Positions 27,717 through 38,762 are shown, counted from the first letter of the stretch. The stretch: DNA of 64,000 nucleotides from Paraburkholderia ferrariae NBRC 106233 (GCF_000685035.1 NZ_BAYB01000012.1:1-64000); one strand, 5' to 3'. The notes: generated from the letters alone by a model not told the origin. Made by a program: numbers and translations.

Positions 27717-28235
27717 ATGAAACGCGTTCGTCGATTTCGTGCAAGAGGCGCCGCCGCGGTGGAGATGGCGTTCGTGTTGCCGCTGCTCGTGCTGGTGGTG
27801 CTCGGCATCGTGTACTTCGGCTGGCTCTTCAACAACTACGTGGTGATGGTGCAGTCGGCCGCGGCCGGGGCCCATACGCTCGCCACCGAGCGCGGTTTCT
27901 CGACCCCGTGCAGCGACGCGCAGACCGCGATCCAGCAGGTCGGCACCCAGGCGGGCACCGGTACGCCGCTCAGCGGCGCGCTGTCCACTTCGGTGCTGTG
28001 CGGCAAGGCTTCGGGTCTCATCGCCGCGATCTTTACCGTGGGCGGCACGACCTGCACGTCGGACAGCGCCTGCGTGACGGCGCTCGGGTCGAGCACCGTC
28101 ACGCCCGCGGCCGGCACGATGGCGACGGTCACGCTCACCTACAGGTTCGGCGCGCCGTTCACGGATACGTCGTACGGCAACAGCAGCTTCCTGGCGAGGA
28201 CGCTGACCGTCTCGATGTCGGAGCTCGTGCAATGA
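27717..28235 (+). CDS. tadE: TadE-type pseudopilin, copy 1
   Basis: 172-residue minor pilin-like protein. A short Arg-rich N-terminus leads into GAAAVEMAFVLPLLVLVVLG, the TadE prepilin-like segment with Glu, then a single helix and a Ser/Thr/Gly-rich periplasmic domain with three or four Cys that may form disulfides. TadE proteins are cut by TadV and are needed for Flp secretion. The next gene overlaps its stop (ATGA). Confidence 0.88.
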   Translation: MKRVRRFRARGAAAVEMAFVLPLLVLVVLGIVYFGWLFNNYVVMVQSAAAGAHTLATERGFSTPCSDAQTAIQQVGTQAGTGTPLSGALSTSVLCGKASGLIAAIFTVGGTTCTSDSACVTALGSSTVTPAAGTMATVTLTYRFGAPFTDTSYGNSSFLARTLTVSMSELVQ

Positions 28236-28792
28236 GCGCGCGCGCCGGGTCGTGGGGCGTGGCGAAGAGGAGCCGTGTCATGGAACGAGGGCGTTCGGGG
28301 ACCGCGCGAGCGCGGCGCAAAGAACAGGGCGCAGCGGTGGTGGAGTTCGCCATCATCGCGCCGTTCGTCGTCATGCTCGTGATCGGCGTGGCGCAGTTCG
28401 GCTGGTATCTCGCGAACTACGCGGTCGTGGCGAGCGCCGCCTCCACCGGCGCGCGCTACTTCGCGGCGCAGCGCGGCGTGAGCCAGCCGTACTCGCTCAC
28501 GCAGTCCACCGTCTCGGCGACGATGGCGACGCTCAATGCCACGACGAGCAACGTGGTCGTGACGAGCTTCGTGAACGACACGCAGTGCGCGAGCATGGCC
28601 ATCGGCGCATCGGGCGCGAGCACGGGCGACAGTACCTGCGCCACTGCGCTTTCTGCCGCTCAGGGCGGCTCGTCGACCGTCACCGTGACCTACAGCTTCG
28701 CGCCGTTCCTGAAGAGTTTCGCATTCGGGCTCGCGAGCGGGGCTTCGTCGATGATCACGTCGTCGGTGAGCGTGAACGCGCGCGTCGAGTGA
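28232..28792 (+). CDS. TadE/TadF-type pseudopilin, copy 2
   Basis: 186-residue TadE-family protein: a basic N-terminus, then EQGAAVVEFAIIAPFVVMLV (pilin-like segment with Glu) and one helix, followed by a Ser/Thr-rich domain with a Cys pair. By position it takes the tadF place. The ATG at 28232 overlaps the previous stop; an ATG at 28280 preceded by GAGGAG is an equally good start and would give 170 residues. It is similar in layout to copy 1, so duplication is likely. Confidence 0.83.
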   Translation: MSARAGSWGVAKRSRVMERGRSGTARARRKEQGAAVVEFAIIAPFVVMLVIGVAQFGWYLANYAVVASAASTGARYFAAQRGVSQPYSLTQSTVSATMATLNATTSNVVVTSFVNDTQCASMAIGASGASTGDSTCATALSAAQGGSSTVTVTYSFAPFLKSFAFGLASGASSMITSSVSVNARVE

Positions 28793-28850
28793 AGGCAGCG
28801 CAGGCGCACAGATGCATCGCACAAAAACAGGCACACACCAGGGGAAAATC

Positions 28851-30281
28851 ATGAGACGGAACCAGCGGCGCACGCGCCTCGATCGTCAGCGCGGGGCAGT
28901 GGCGATACTCGTGGCGCTCTCGACGATCGTGCTGCTCGGCTTTGTCGCCCTCGGCACCGACATCGGCTACGTGGTGTACAGCCAGCGCCGCCTGCAGGCC
29001 GCCACCGACGCCGCCGCGCTTGCGGGCGCCCTGGACCTGTGGACGCAGAGCTGGAGCACCGCCAAGGCCGATGCCCAGTCCTACGCCGCCGGCCAGAGCG
29101 GCGCGACCGGCAACGGCCTGCCCGGCGGCGTGACGGTCACGACCACGAACATCACGGGCCAGCAGCTTTCGAGTGCGTCCTCGCCGCTGCCGTATGCGAA
29201 GGCGGCCTCGGGCTACAACGGCATCCAGGTGCAGCAGCAAGCCAACGTGCCGCTCTTCTTCGCCCAGGTGTTCGGCGTGAAGACCGTGCCGATCTCGGCC
29301 ACCTCGAAGGCGGCGGCGGGCGGCGGCTCGCAGCCCGCCCCCTACAACGTGATGATCATTCTCGACACGACGGCCTCGATGAACACCACGGACAGCAACT
29401 GTACGATCAACGGCGTCACGCAAACGCGCCTGACCTGTGCGGAGGCGGGCGCCCGCTCGCTGCTGCAGGGGCTCACCAACGCGGGCGACAACGTCGGGCT
29501 GATGGTCTTTCCGCCGCTCTCGTCCACGTATAACTTCTCGTGCTCGAAGAAGTCGCCCGGCATTGCCGGCAGCTATTCGATCTCCGGCCTCAGCTACCAG
29601 ATTTCGCCGCTTTCCACGGGCTTTCTCAGCACGAGCGGCACGTCGGGCACGAGCTCGACCACGCTCAACACGAGTTCGTCCACGGTGCAGGCGCTCGGCG
29701 GCGGCAGTTGCGGCGGCATGAGTGCGCCGGGCGGTCTCGGCACGTTCTACGGGGACGTGCTGTACGCCGCGCAGACGGCATTGCTGGCCCTCTCGAATAC
29801 GCAGAGCCCGCCGGGGCAGAACGCCATCATCCTGCTGAGCGACGGCGACGCGTCGTCCTCGTCGAAGCAGCTCGGCAGCGGCAGTCTGCTCGCGCCCAAC
29901 AGCAGCGGCAGCACGGTTTCCGCGAGTTCGGTCGTCGGCAGCGAGTGCGCCGACGCCGTGACGGTCGCCAACGCGATCAAGGCAACCGTCCAGTCGCCCA
30001 ACACCACCGCCACGCTGATCTACACCATCGCCTATATCGGCGGCGAGTCGGGCGCGAGCACCACGCAGCCGTGCAGCGACGCCTCCAGCAACGCCAGGGG
30101 GCTCGACGCCACTACGCCGTGGTCGCCGTGCGGCACCATGCAGTCGATCTCCTCGGGCTCGGGCTACTTCTATTCCGACACCTGCTCGAACGCCGGCGGC
30201 ACGTCCAGCCTCGGCGCGATCTTCACGCAGATCACCTATAGCCTCACCAAGCCGCGCCTGATTCCGCCCGGCGCGACCTGA
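28851..30281 (+). CDS. tadG: Tad protein TadG with a von Willebrand A-like region
   Basis: 476-residue protein. The N-terminal TadG/TadE-like segment (RQRGAVAILVALSTIVLLGF, then the conserved TDAAALAGA near 53) carries the single membrane helix. A large periplasmic part rich in Ser, Thr and Gly follows. It contains a VWA-like strand and metal site, MIILDTTASMN near 170, and IILLSDGDAS near 325. TadG is thought to anchor the pilus or act as a tip adhesin. The ATG at 28851 has CAGGGGAAA in front. It is the last tad gene; a GC-rich hairpin (30284-30302, no T run) follows directly. Confidence 0.88.
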   Translation: MRRNQRRTRLDRQRGAVAILVALSTIVLLGFVALGTDIGYVVYSQRRLQAATDAAALAGALDLWTQSWSTAKADAQSYAAGQSGATGNGLPGGVTVTTTNITGQQLSSASSPLPYAKAASGYNGIQVQQQANVPLFFAQVFGVKTVPISATSKAAAGGGSQPAPYNVMIILDTTASMNTTDSNCTINGVTQTRLTCAEAGARSLLQGLTNAGDNVGLMVFPPLSSTYNFSCSKKSPGIAGSYSISGLSYQISPLSTGFLSTSGTSGTSSTTLNTSSSTVQALGGGSCGGMSAPGGLGTFYGDVLYAAQTALLALSNTQSPPGQNAIILLSDGDASSSSKQLGSGSLLAPNSSGSTVSASSVVGSECADAVTVANAIKATVQSPNTTATLIYTIAYIGGESGASTTQPCSDASSNARGLDATTPWSPCGTMQSISSGSGYFYSDTCSNAGGTSSLGAIFTQITYSLTKPRLIPPGAT

Positions 30282-30419
30282 GCCGCCGGGGCGGCCCCGG
30301 CGCGCGTATGGCCCGCCGGGGAGCCTGGTGTTTCTCCGCTCAAGCCCGTGCGCCCACGACCCTCGGCCCATGGCTTTTCCTCACCCACCCGCGCGCCGCG
30401 TTAAAATCACGGACCATTA

Positions 30420-31457
30420 ATGCATCGTTCGGCGCAGATCGCCGCCATTCCTCTCTTGAGCGTACAAAAAATCCTCATCGTGCGCGTATCGTCGCTCGGC
30501 GACGTCGTCCACAACATGCCCGCGATCGCCGATATCCGCCGGCGGCATCCCCACGCGCAGATCGACTGGCTCGTCGAGGAAAGCTTCCAGTCGCTCGTCG
30601 AACTCGTGCACGGCGTGCGCCGCGCGATTCCGTTCTCGCTGCGCCGCTGGCGCAAGCGGCTCTTTTCCGCGGCCAACTGGCGCGAAATTTCCGCGTTCCG
30701 CCATGCGCTCGCCGCCGAGAAGTACGATCTCGTGATCGACTGCCAGGGCCTCATCAAGACCGCGTGGGTGGCGAGCTGGGCCCGCGGCCCGCTCGTGGGC
30801 CTCGGCAACCGCACGGACGGCGCGGGCTACGAGTGGCCCGTGCGCTTCTTCTACGACCGGGCGATCCGCATCGAGCCGCGTACCCACGTGGTCGAGCGCA
30901 CCCGGCAACTGGTTGCGGCGGCGCTCGACGAGCCGCCGCCCCAGCCCACCGACGACATCGAGTTCGGCCTCGACACCGTGCGCGCCGGGCAGGCGCTGGC
31001 CGCCCTCGGCCTGAACCTGCCGGTGCCCTACGTGGTCTTCGTGCACGCAACGTCGCGCGCCGACAAGCAATGGCCCGATGCGCACTGGATCGAACTGGGC
31101 CAGGCGCTGGTGCGCCGCGGTGCTTCGCTCGTGCTGCCGTGGGGCAGCGACGCCGAACGGGCCACGAGCGAGCGCCTCGCGCGCGAATTCGGCGAGGCGG
31201 CCATCGTGCCGCCGCGGCTCTCGCTGCCCGCCGTGGTGGGCCTGATCGACGGCGCGGCGGCGACCGTGGGCGTCGATACCGGCCTCGTGCACATTGCCGC
31301 GGCGCTGAAGCGGCCGACCGTCGAGTTGTACAATTTCGCGACCGCGTGGCGCACGGGCGGCTATTGGTCGCCGAACGTCGTCAATCTCGGCACCGCGGGC
31401 CAGCCGCCCACGCTGGCGCAGGTGAAGACCGCGCTGGCGGGCTTCGGGCTGCTGTAA
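30420..31457 (+). CDS. waaC: Lipopolysaccharide heptosyltransferase I
   Basis: GT9 enzyme adding the first L-glycero-D-manno-heptose to Kdo of the LPS inner core, at the cytoplasmic face. The N-terminal KILIVRVSSLGDVVHNMPAI is the WaaC signature; VIDCQGLIKTA near 103 and GVDTGLVHIAAAL near 282 are also conserved. The ATG at 30420 gives 345 residues, with about a dozen extra ahead of the family's usual start; a TTG at 30456 would remove them, but neither has a strong ribosome site. Neighbouring Kdo hydroxylase and waaA support the assignment. Confidence 0.93.
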   Translation: MHRSAQIAAIPLLSVQKILIVRVSSLGDVVHNMPAIADIRRRHPHAQIDWLVEESFQSLVELVHGVRRAIPFSLRRWRKRLFSAANWREISAFRHALAAEKYDLVIDCQGLIKTAWVASWARGPLVGLGNRTDGAGYEWPVRFFYDRAIRIEPRTHVVERTRQLVAAALDEPPPQPTDDIEFGLDTVRAGQALAALGLNLPVPYVVFVHATSRADKQWPDAHWIELGQALVRRGASLVLPWGSDAERATSERLAREFGEAAIVPPRLSLPAVVGLIDGAAATVGVDTGLVHIAAALKRPTVELYNFATAWRTGGYWSPNVVNLGTAGQPPTLAQVKTALAGFGLL

Positions 31458-31757
31458 CGCGCAGTTGGCTGCAGGGTTGGCTGCGCAGAAGGCTCGCGCC
31501 GCGGCGCGCAGGTGGCGCAGGGGTGGCATATGCAGGCGCCGCCGCGGCCTTGCGACGCGCCCCGGCGGCCACGCGCACGGCGCACTGCCGCAGGTCAAGG
31601 CGGCAGGTCAGACAGGCAGGTATAAGGGTTGCCACGCATGCGGGCGTGCCTTCCGGGCCGCGCATGCCGATGCGGCCGCGTGCGATGCGCTCCCGGGGAG
31701 CCGGACGTCGCCGCCGGTATCGCAAGGCAACCCGATCCATCGCTTCCAGGGGCGACC
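31458..31757. other. Gene-free gap between waaC and the Kdo hydroxylase gene
   Basis: About 300 very GC-rich bases. Frames run open on both strands but show no family features or ribosome sites. Several short inverted repeats are expected from base composition. No terminator with a T run was found, so waaC and the downstream genes may be co-transcribed. Confidence 0.4.
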
Positions 31758-32642
31758 ATGAACGAATCCCAGATCATCGAAATCACTTCCGCAGACTGGC
31801 ACGGCCAGCAGCTTTCGCAGCCGCGCGAGACGCTGCTCGAGGCCGTCGAGCAGGGCAAGGTGCTGTACTTTCCGAACCTGGCCTTCCCGGTGGAAGGCGG
31901 CGAGCGCGCGCTGCTCGACCCGGCCATTGCCGACCCCGGGCGCAAGAACATCAGCCTCGACCCGAACGGCGGCGCGCTGCACGGCGTGCTGGGCGACGCG
32001 GTCACGCAGTCGGCGGTGCGCGCGCTCATCGCGCGCTACCAGAGCTGCGCGCGCACGCTCGTCGACGGCCTCTTTCCCGAGTACGACGGCAAGCTGCGCG
32101 TGGCGCCCACGAGCCTGCGCCTGCACCAGGTGGAAACGCGCCAGACCTCGTGGCGCAAGGACGATTCGCGCCTGCACGTGGATGCGTTCCCCTCGCGTCC
32201 CAACTACGGCGAGCGCATCCTGCGCGTCTTCACGAACGTGAACCCGAACGGCGTGCCGCGCGTGTGGCGCGTGGGCGAGCCGTTCGAGGACATGGCAAGG
32301 CGTTTTCTCCCCCGCATCAAGCCGCAGATGCCGGGTTCGGCCTGGCTGCAGCATCTGCTGCACATCACGAAGTCGCCGCGCAGCGAGTACGACCATTTGA
32401 TGCTCAATCTGCACGACAGCATGAAGGCCGACCTCGACTACCAGAAGACGAGCCCGCAGGAGACCATCGGCTTTCCGCCGGGCAGCGTGTGGGTGTGCTT
32501 CTCCGATCACGCCTCGCACGCGGTGATGTCCGGCCAGTTCATGATGGAGCAGACCTTCTTCCTGCCCGCGAAGGACATGGTGCATCCGGACTGGGCGCCG
32601 CTCGGCATACTCGAACGCCTGAAGGGCAAGGAACTGGTTTGA
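31758..32642 (+). CDS. kdoO: Kdo 3-hydroxylase (Fe(II)/2-oxoglutarate dioxygenase)
   Basis: 294-residue oxygenase that hydroxylates C3 of the outer-most inner-core Kdo to give Ko, a modification described in Burkholderia, Yersinia and Acinetobacter. The iron triad candidates are visible: the HxD pair in RLHVDAFPSRP (His140, Asp142) and a distal His in DHASHAVMSGQ (251 or 254). The ATG at 31758 follows CAGGGGCG. Position between waaC and waaA agrees with a core-modifying role. The symbol follows the KdoO/Kdo3H name; identification is by motif and context. Confidence 0.88.
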   Translation: MNESQIIEITSADWHGQQLSQPRETLLEAVEQGKVLYFPNLAFPVEGGERALLDPAIADPGRKNISLDPNGGALHGVLGDAVTQSAVRALIARYQSCARTLVDGLFPEYDGKLRVAPTSLRLHQVETRQTSWRKDDSRLHVDAFPSRPNYGERILRVFTNVNPNGVPRVWRVGEPFEDMARRFLPRIKPQMPGSAWLQHLLHITKSPRSEYDHLMLNLHDSMKADLDYQKTSPQETIGFPPGSVWVCFSDHASHAVMSGQFMMEQTFFLPAKDMVHPDWAPLGILERLKGKELV

Positions 32643-32688
32643 GCGCGTGCGTTCTCTTGCGCCGCGGCGCGCAGCCCGCGGAGGCCCG

Positions 32689-34044
32689 ATGCTGAGGGCC
32701 ATTTATCGTGCGGCCTGGTGGCTCGTCGCGCCGCTCGCGGTGCTGCGCCTTTTCATCCGTTCGCGGCGCGAGCGCGGCTATCGCGAGCATGTCTGCGAGC
32801 GCTTCGGGCGCTCGGCGGGGCGCCTGCCCGAGGACGACGCGCCGCTCATCTGGGTGCACGCGGTGTCGGTGGGAGAAACGCGCGCGGCGCAGCCGCTCGT
32901 CGATGCGCTGCTTGCCGCGCGACCCGACGCCCGCGTGTTGCTCACGCACATGACTCCCGGCGGCCGCGCCGCGGGCGAGCAGCTCTTCGGCCATCGCGTG
33001 CTGCGCTGCTATCTGCCCTACGACACGCCGTCTGCCGTGCGGCGTTTCCTGCGCGCGTGGCGCCCGTCGCTCGGCCTCGTGATGGAGACCGAAGTGTGGC
33101 CCACGCTCATCGACGAGTGCCGGCGCGCCGACGTGCCGCTCGTGCTGACCAACGCGCGCATGTCGGCGCGCTCGTACCGGCGGGCGGCGAAGTTCGGCCA
33201 GGCGGTCAAGGAAGTGTTCGGCGGCTTTACGCGCGTGCTCGCGCAGAGCCCGGCCGATGCGGAGCGCCTCACCGAACTCGGCGCGCGCAACGTGGCGGTG
33301 CTCGGCAACCTGAAGTTCGACATGGCGAGCCCGCCGGCGCTCGTTGCGCGCGGGCGCGAGTGGCGCCGCGCGTTCGGCGCGCGGCCCGTGTGGGTGGCGG
33401 CCAGCACGCGCGAGGGCGAAGAAGAACGCGTGCTGGAGGCGTTTGCGGCGCTCGGCATTGCCGACGCGCTGCTGATCCTCGTGCCGCGCCACCCGCAGCG
33501 TTTCGACGAGGTCGCCGCGCTCGTTCAGCGCAGGAATCTCAAGCTCGTGCGCCGCTCGCAATGGGCCGAGGGCGCCGCCGTGCCGGCCGCATCGGCGCAC
33601 GAGGGCCCGCGCGCGCTGGCGCTGGACGTGAACGTGCTGCTGGGCGACTCGATGGGGGAGATGGGCGCGTACTATGCCGCCGCCGATCTGGCGTTCATCG
33701 GCGGCAGCCTGCTGCCGCTGGGCGGCCAGAACCTGATCGAGGCGTGCGCCGTGGGCGTGCCGGTGCTGATCGGCCCGCACGTGTTCAACTTCACCCAGGT
33801 CACGGCCGACGCCGTGGCGGCCGGTGCCGCGCTGCAGGTGCAGGATCCGGCGGACCTCGCGCGGGCCTTGCGCGAACTCTTCGAGGACAAGCCGCGGCGC
33901 GTGGCGATGGGCGCGGCCGCGGCCGCGTTCGCGGCGCGCCATCGCGGCGCGACCGAGCGCACGGTGAATGTGCTCATGACGTTGTTGCCGGAGCCGGGCG
34001 CCGGCGCTGCGTCGTCGCCTTCGTCCGCTTCGCTGGACCTTTGA
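32689..34044 (+). CDS. waaA: 3-deoxy-D-manno-octulosonic acid (Kdo) transferase
   Basis: 451-residue GT30 enzyme transferring Kdo from CMP-Kdo to lipid IVA on the inner face of the cytoplasmic membrane. An N-terminal membrane anchor (5-22) is followed by LIWVHAVSVGETRAAQPLVD near 55 (containing the catalytic Glu), METEVWPTLIDECR near 127, GNLKFDM near 208 and GGSLLPLGGQNLIEA near 340. The ATG at 32689 has GGAGG in front; an ATG-like start at 32647 adds 14 residues and is less likely. It converges with the ureG gene. Confidence 0.95.
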   Translation: MLRAIYRAAWWLVAPLAVLRLFIRSRRERGYREHVCERFGRSAGRLPEDDAPLIWVHAVSVGETRAAQPLVDALLAARPDARVLLTHMTPGGRAAGEQLFGHRVLRCYLPYDTPSAVRRFLRAWRPSLGLVMETEVWPTLIDECRRADVPLVLTNARMSARSYRRAAKFGQAVKEVFGGFTRVLAQSPADAERLTELGARNVAVLGNLKFDMASPPALVARGREWRRAFGARPVWVAASTREGEEERVLEAFAALGIADALLILVPRHPQRFDEVAALVQRRNLKLVRRSQWAEGAAVPAASAHEGPRALALDVNVLLGDSMGEMGAYYAAADLAFIGGSLLPLGGQNLIEACAVGVPVLIGPHVFNFTQVTADAVAAGAALQVQDPADLARALRELFEDKPRRVAMGAAAAAFAARHRGATERTVNVLMTLLPEPGAGAASSPSSASLDL

Positions 34045-34055
34045 GCACGAAAAGC

Positions 34056-34089
34056 ACGAAGGGCGCGGCTCATCTGCGCTCCCCTTCGT
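34056..34089. terminator. Possible bidirectional hairpin between waaA and ureG
   Basis: ACGAAGG-GCGC pairs with GCGC-(TCC)-CCTTCGT around a short loop in the 72-base gap between convergent stops. There is no T run on either strand, so it may only block read-through or protect 3' ends. Confidence 0.3.
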
Positions 34090-34116
34090 CTTGCGAGACC
34101 AGTTCGTTCGGTCTGC

Positions 34117-34752
34117 TTAATTCGCCGCGAGCAAGCCCTTCTTCTCGATGAACGCGATCACCTGATCGAGGCCGTCCAGCGCCTTCAGGTTGCACATCAC
34201 GAAGGGGCGCTCCCCGCGCATCTTCTTCGCATCGGAAGCCATCACGTCGAGGTTCGCGCCCACGAGCGGGGCGAGATCGGTCTTGTTGATGACGAGCAGG
34301 TCCGACTTCGTGATGCCGGGGCCGCCCTTGCGCGGAATCTTCTCGCCGCCCGCCACGTCGATCACGTAGATCGTGAGGTCGGAAAGCTCGGGGCTGAAGG
34401 TGGCCGCGAGGTTGTCGCCGCCCGACTCGATGAAGACGATATCGGCATCGGGAAAGCGCGCGAGCATCTGGTCCACGGCTTCGAGGTTGATCGAGGCGTC
34501 TTCGCGGATCGCCGTGTGCGGGCAGCCGCCCGTTTCCACGCCCATGATGCGCTCGGCGGGCAGGGCGCCCGCCACGGTCAGGAGGCGCTGGTCTTCCTTG
34601 GTGTAGATGTCGTTGGTGATGGCGACGAGGTCGTAGCGCTCGCGCATCGCCTTGCAGAGCATTTCGAGCAGGGTGGTCTTGCCGGAGCCCACCGGGCCGC
34701 CTACGCCGACGCGCAGCGGCGGCAGTTTTTTCGTGCGCTTGGTGTCGTTCAT
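34117..34752 (-). CDS. ureG: Urease accessory GTPase
   Basis: 211-residue SIMIBI-class GTPase that drives nickel delivery to apo-urease in the UreDFG complex. The P-loop [10 protein letters not shown] is at residues 18-27; [14 protein letters not shown] (near 70) carries the conserved Cys-Pro-His nickel motif; [17 protein letters not shown] near 105 and NKTDLAP near 154 complete the set. No His-rich N-terminus is present, the metal store being on UreE instead. Last gene of the ure operon, 13 bases after ureF. Confidence 0.97.
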   Translation of the reverse strand: MNDTKRTKKLPPLRVGVGGPVGSGKTTLLEMLCKAMRERYDLVAITNDIYTKEDQRLLTVAGALPAERIMGVETGGCPHTAIREDASINLEAVDQMLARFPDADIVFIESGGDNLAATFSPELSDLTIYVIDVAGGEKIPRKGGPGITKSDLLVINKTDLAPLVGANLDVMASDAKKMRGERPFVMCNLKALDGLDQVIAFIEKKGLLAAN

Positions 34753-34765
34753 GATTCGTGGAGAG

Positions 34766-35446
34766 CTAGGAGCGGAAGAGCCGCGAGTACTGCGATTCGT
34801 GACGCGCGGAAAGGATGCCGAGTTGCGGCGCGAAGGTGTTGAGCGCGTCGGGCGGCGTGGCGAGCGCGCGGGCAACGGCCGCTTCGATCACGGGCCGCAA
34901 GGCGACGATGATACGCTGCCCCGCGAACTGGCCGAGCGGCACGGCCTTGAGCGCCGCCGCGGTCTGGTTCTCGACCCAGCTGAACGCGTAGGCCGCGAGC
35001 GCCGCGTCGGGCGCGGCGCCGTGCGCCCATGCGGCGAGGGCGTAAGCGCTGGGCTGCGCGACGGGTGTCATGCGTTCGAGCGTGGCGCGGTGCGCGGCGT
35101 CGCCCCATTCGAGCTGCGTGCAGAGCTGGCGCAACGACCAGCCCATCTGCGCCGTCTCGCGGCGCAACTCCTCCGACTCGCGGCTCGCGATGAACTCCGC
35201 ATTCGCTGCGATCAGTGCCGCGGCGTCATGCGTGCGCCAGCGTTCGAGCTGATGCGCGACGAACGGCAGTTCGCCCGGCGCGAGCACGTTCGCGAGACCG
35301 CTTGTTATCCAGCGCGCGGCGTCGTCGGCGGTTTCGACCAGGTGGGCGTCGATGGCCGCTTCGAGCCCCTGCGAGTAGCTGAACGCGCCGATCGGCAGCG
35401 CCGGCGACGCCAGGTGCAGCAGAGCGGTGAGTTCAGCGATGCGCAT
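34766..35446 (-). CDS. ureF: Urease accessory protein UreF
   Basis: 226-residue all-helical protein that bridges UreD and UreG. Family features: [20 protein letters not shown] near residue 8-27 and the helical core including [16 protein letters not shown] near 100. The ATG at 35446 lies inside the end of ureE (14-base overlap), which couples translation; the frame is open further upstream only as the shadow of the ureE His-rich coding. Confidence 0.95.
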   Translation of the reverse strand: MRIAELTALLHLASPALPIGAFSYSQGLEAAIDAHLVETADDAARWITSGLANVLAPGELPFVAHQLERWRTHDAAALIAANAEFIASRESEELRRETAQMGWSLRQLCTQLEWGDAAHRATLERMTPVAQPSAYALAAWAHGAAPDAALAAYAFSWVENQTAAALKAVPLGQFAGQRIIVALRPVIEAAVARALATPPDALNTFAPQLGILSARHESQYSRLFRS

Positions 35447-36074
35447 GGCCGTGATCGTGTCCGCAACCGGGACCGTGGACGTGGCCGTGATCGTGATCGT
35501 GGTCAGGATCGTGCGCGTGGTTGTGCCCGTGATCGTGCGGGTGATCGTGCGAGTGCGCATGGCCGTGGTGCTCGTCGTACACGCGCTGGGCCAGGGCGTA
35601 GTCGTCGGCGAAGGTTTCGTCGTGGCCGTGACGATGGCCGCCGCCATACGCGCCGGCTTCCGGCTGGAATGGCAGCGTCGCGCGCTCGACCTGCGCGCCG
35701 AGGCGCTTGAGCATGTCTTCGAGCACCGGGTCGGCTTCGAGCTTCAGTTCGTCGGCCCCGACTTCGACCGGCGTATGGCGGTTGCCGAGGTGGTACGCGG
35801 CGCGCGTGAGCGTGAGCCGGTCGGGCGCGCGCACGAGCAGCACGCTTTCGGCGGCGGCGATCACGCGCACGAGGCCGCCGTCGTCGGCAACCAGCATGTC
35901 GCCGTCACGCAGCACCGTGCCGCGCGGCAGCACCACGCCCACCTCTTCGCCCGTGTCGAGCGTGGCGGCGAGGCGGCTCTTGCAGCGCGCGTCGTAGGGG
36001 AGCGTGAGCGTGGGCGCGCGCTTCACCAGGACCGGTGCAAGCTTCGCGTTGAGGCGTTTGTCGATCGTGCGCAT
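35433..36074 (-). CDS. ureE: Urease nickel metallochaperone with His-rich tail
   Basis: 213-residue nickel carrier. The N-terminal peptide-binding-like domain (1-75) and metal-binding domain (76-150, [13 protein letters not shown] near 93 with the conserved His) are normal. The tail from residue 169 to the end is a run of His-Asp, His-Gly and His-Ala pairs (over 20 His in 45 residues), longer than in many UreE proteins, and should bind several Ni ions. It overlaps ureF. The tail's repetitive DNA (GTGGTC/GATCGT-like units) may be prone to length change. Confidence 0.96.
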   Translation of the reverse strand: MRTIDKRLNAKLAPVLVKRAPTLTLPYDARCKSRLAATLDTGEEVGVVLPRGTVLRDGDMLVADDGGLVRVIAAAESVLLVRAPDRLTLTRAAYHLGNRHTPVEVGADELKLEADPVLEDMLKRLGAQVERATLPFQPEAGAYGGGHRHGHDETFADDYALAQRVYDEHHGHAHSHDHPHDHGHNHAHDPDHDHDHGHVHGPGCGHDHGHAHR

Positions 36075-36124
36075 ATCAGTTCTTGCCCGGCCGCGATCGC
36101 CAGGAGCGCGGCGGCGGTTTCGTT

Positions 36125-37831
<1,707 letters not shown>

Positions 37832-37880
37832 CTCAGGATTCCTGATGGATTCGGCGCGTGGGGGCGTGAGTGCGGTGCGC

Positions 37881-38186
37881 TCAGAGCGGGCCCATGACCT
37901 TGCCGTTGAAACCGTATACGGCGCGCTCGCCGGCCAGCGCCACGAGCTCGACGGTGCGCTCCTGGCCCGGCTCGAAGCGCACGGCCGTGCCGGCCGCGAT
38001 GTTCAGGCGAAAGCCGCGCGCGGCCTCGCGCTCGAACGAGAGCGCGTCGTTGACTTCGTAGAAGTGAAAATGCGAGCCGACCTGCACCGGCCGGTCACCC
38101 GTGTTCGCCACCGTGACGGTGACGGTCTCGCGGCCGGCGTTCAGTTCGATCTCGCCGTCGTCGATCAGCATTTCGCCTGGGATCAT
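37881..38186 (-). CDS. ureB: Urease beta subunit
   Basis: 101-residue structural subunit of the urease (UreABC)3 complex. The opening [19 protein letters not shown] and [14 protein letters not shown] near 35-55 are diagnostic. ureB follows ureA after 15 bases and precedes ureC. ureA and ureB are separate genes, as in other beta-proteobacteria, not fused as in Helicobacter. Confidence 0.98.
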   Translation of the reverse strand: MIPGEMLIDDGEIELNAGRETVTVTVANTGDRPVQVGSHFHFYEVNDALSFEREAARGFRLNIAAGTAVRFEPGQERTVELVALAGERAVYGFNGKVMGPL

Positions 38187-38201
38187 GGATGCCTCGCTCG
38201 T

Positions 38202-38504
38202 TCACGGAATCGGGTGGTGAACGGTAACGAGCTTCGTGCCGTCCGGAAAGGTCGCTTCCACCTGAATGTCGGGGATCATCTCCGGCACGCCTTCCATTAC
38301 GTCGTCGCGCGTGAGCAGCGTCGTGCCGTAGTGCATGACTTCGGCCACCGTCTTGCCGTCGCGGGCGGCTTCCATGAGCGCGGCGCTGATGAACGCCACG
38401 GCCTCCGGATAGTTGAGCTTGAGGCCGCGCGCACGGCGCCGTTCGGCGAGCAGCGCGGCGGTGAAGATGAGGAGCTTGTCTTTCTCGCGTGGCGTGAGCT
38501 TCAT
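38202..38504 (-). CDS. ureA: Urease gamma subunit
   Basis: 100-residue structural subunit, standard length. [20 protein letters not shown] at the start and [14 protein letters not shown] near 30 are diagnostic. It is the first gene after a 297-base gap holding a sigma-54 promoter and NtrC-like sites, so the structural genes can be transcribed separately from ureD. Confidence 0.98.
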   Translation of the reverse strand: MKLTPREKDKLLIFTAALLAERRRARGLKLNYPEAVAFISAALMEAARDGKTVAEVMHYGTTLLTRDDVMEGVPEMIPDIQVEATFPDGTKLVTVHHPIP

Positions 38505-38652
38505 CGTTCTGAGTCGGTTGGGGCGTCGGGGGCGTGGCAGGCGCGCGGCCCGACGCGGGTGGCCCGGAGTCGTTCTGCCGCAGCATACCGGAGCCTATTT
38601 ACGGTTCCATTGCAATGGCGTGGGCGATCCACGCACGGGCCTGCAAGCTCAC

Positions 38653-38668
38653 AGCAAGGTATGTGCCA
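38653..38668 (-). promoter_or_regulatory. Sigma-54 promoter of ureABCEFG
   Basis: On the - strand this reads TGGCACATACCTTGCT, a full match to the sigma-54 consensus TGGCAC-N5-TTGC(A/T) with correct spacing. It sits about 150 bases before the ureA start in the ureD-ureA gap, so the start site should be near 38641. It implies RpoN-dependent, activator-driven transcription under nitrogen limitation. Confidence 0.85.
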
Positions 38669-38710
38669 GTGAAGGGGACAGGGTTGGCCGCACCATTTCC
38701 GGGGTTTTAT

Positions 38711-38727
38711 TGCACCGAAGTGGTGTC
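38711..38727. promoter_or_regulatory. NtrC-like binding site, proximal
   Basis: TGCACC-GAAGT-GGTGTC matches the NtrC palindrome TGCACC-N5-GGTGCA at 10 of 12 positions. Its centre is about 78 bases upstream of the inferred ureA transcription start, a usual enhancer distance. Confidence 0.65.
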
Positions 38728-38762
38728 TATGTGCGGTGAGTCGATCTGTGGCGGTGCGGGAT

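Noticed and set aside
30284..30302. Perfect CGCCGGGG/CCCCGGCG hairpin after tadG as a terminator
   Set aside because: No T run follows it, and such stems are common in DNA this GC-rich. It may only protect the 3' end.
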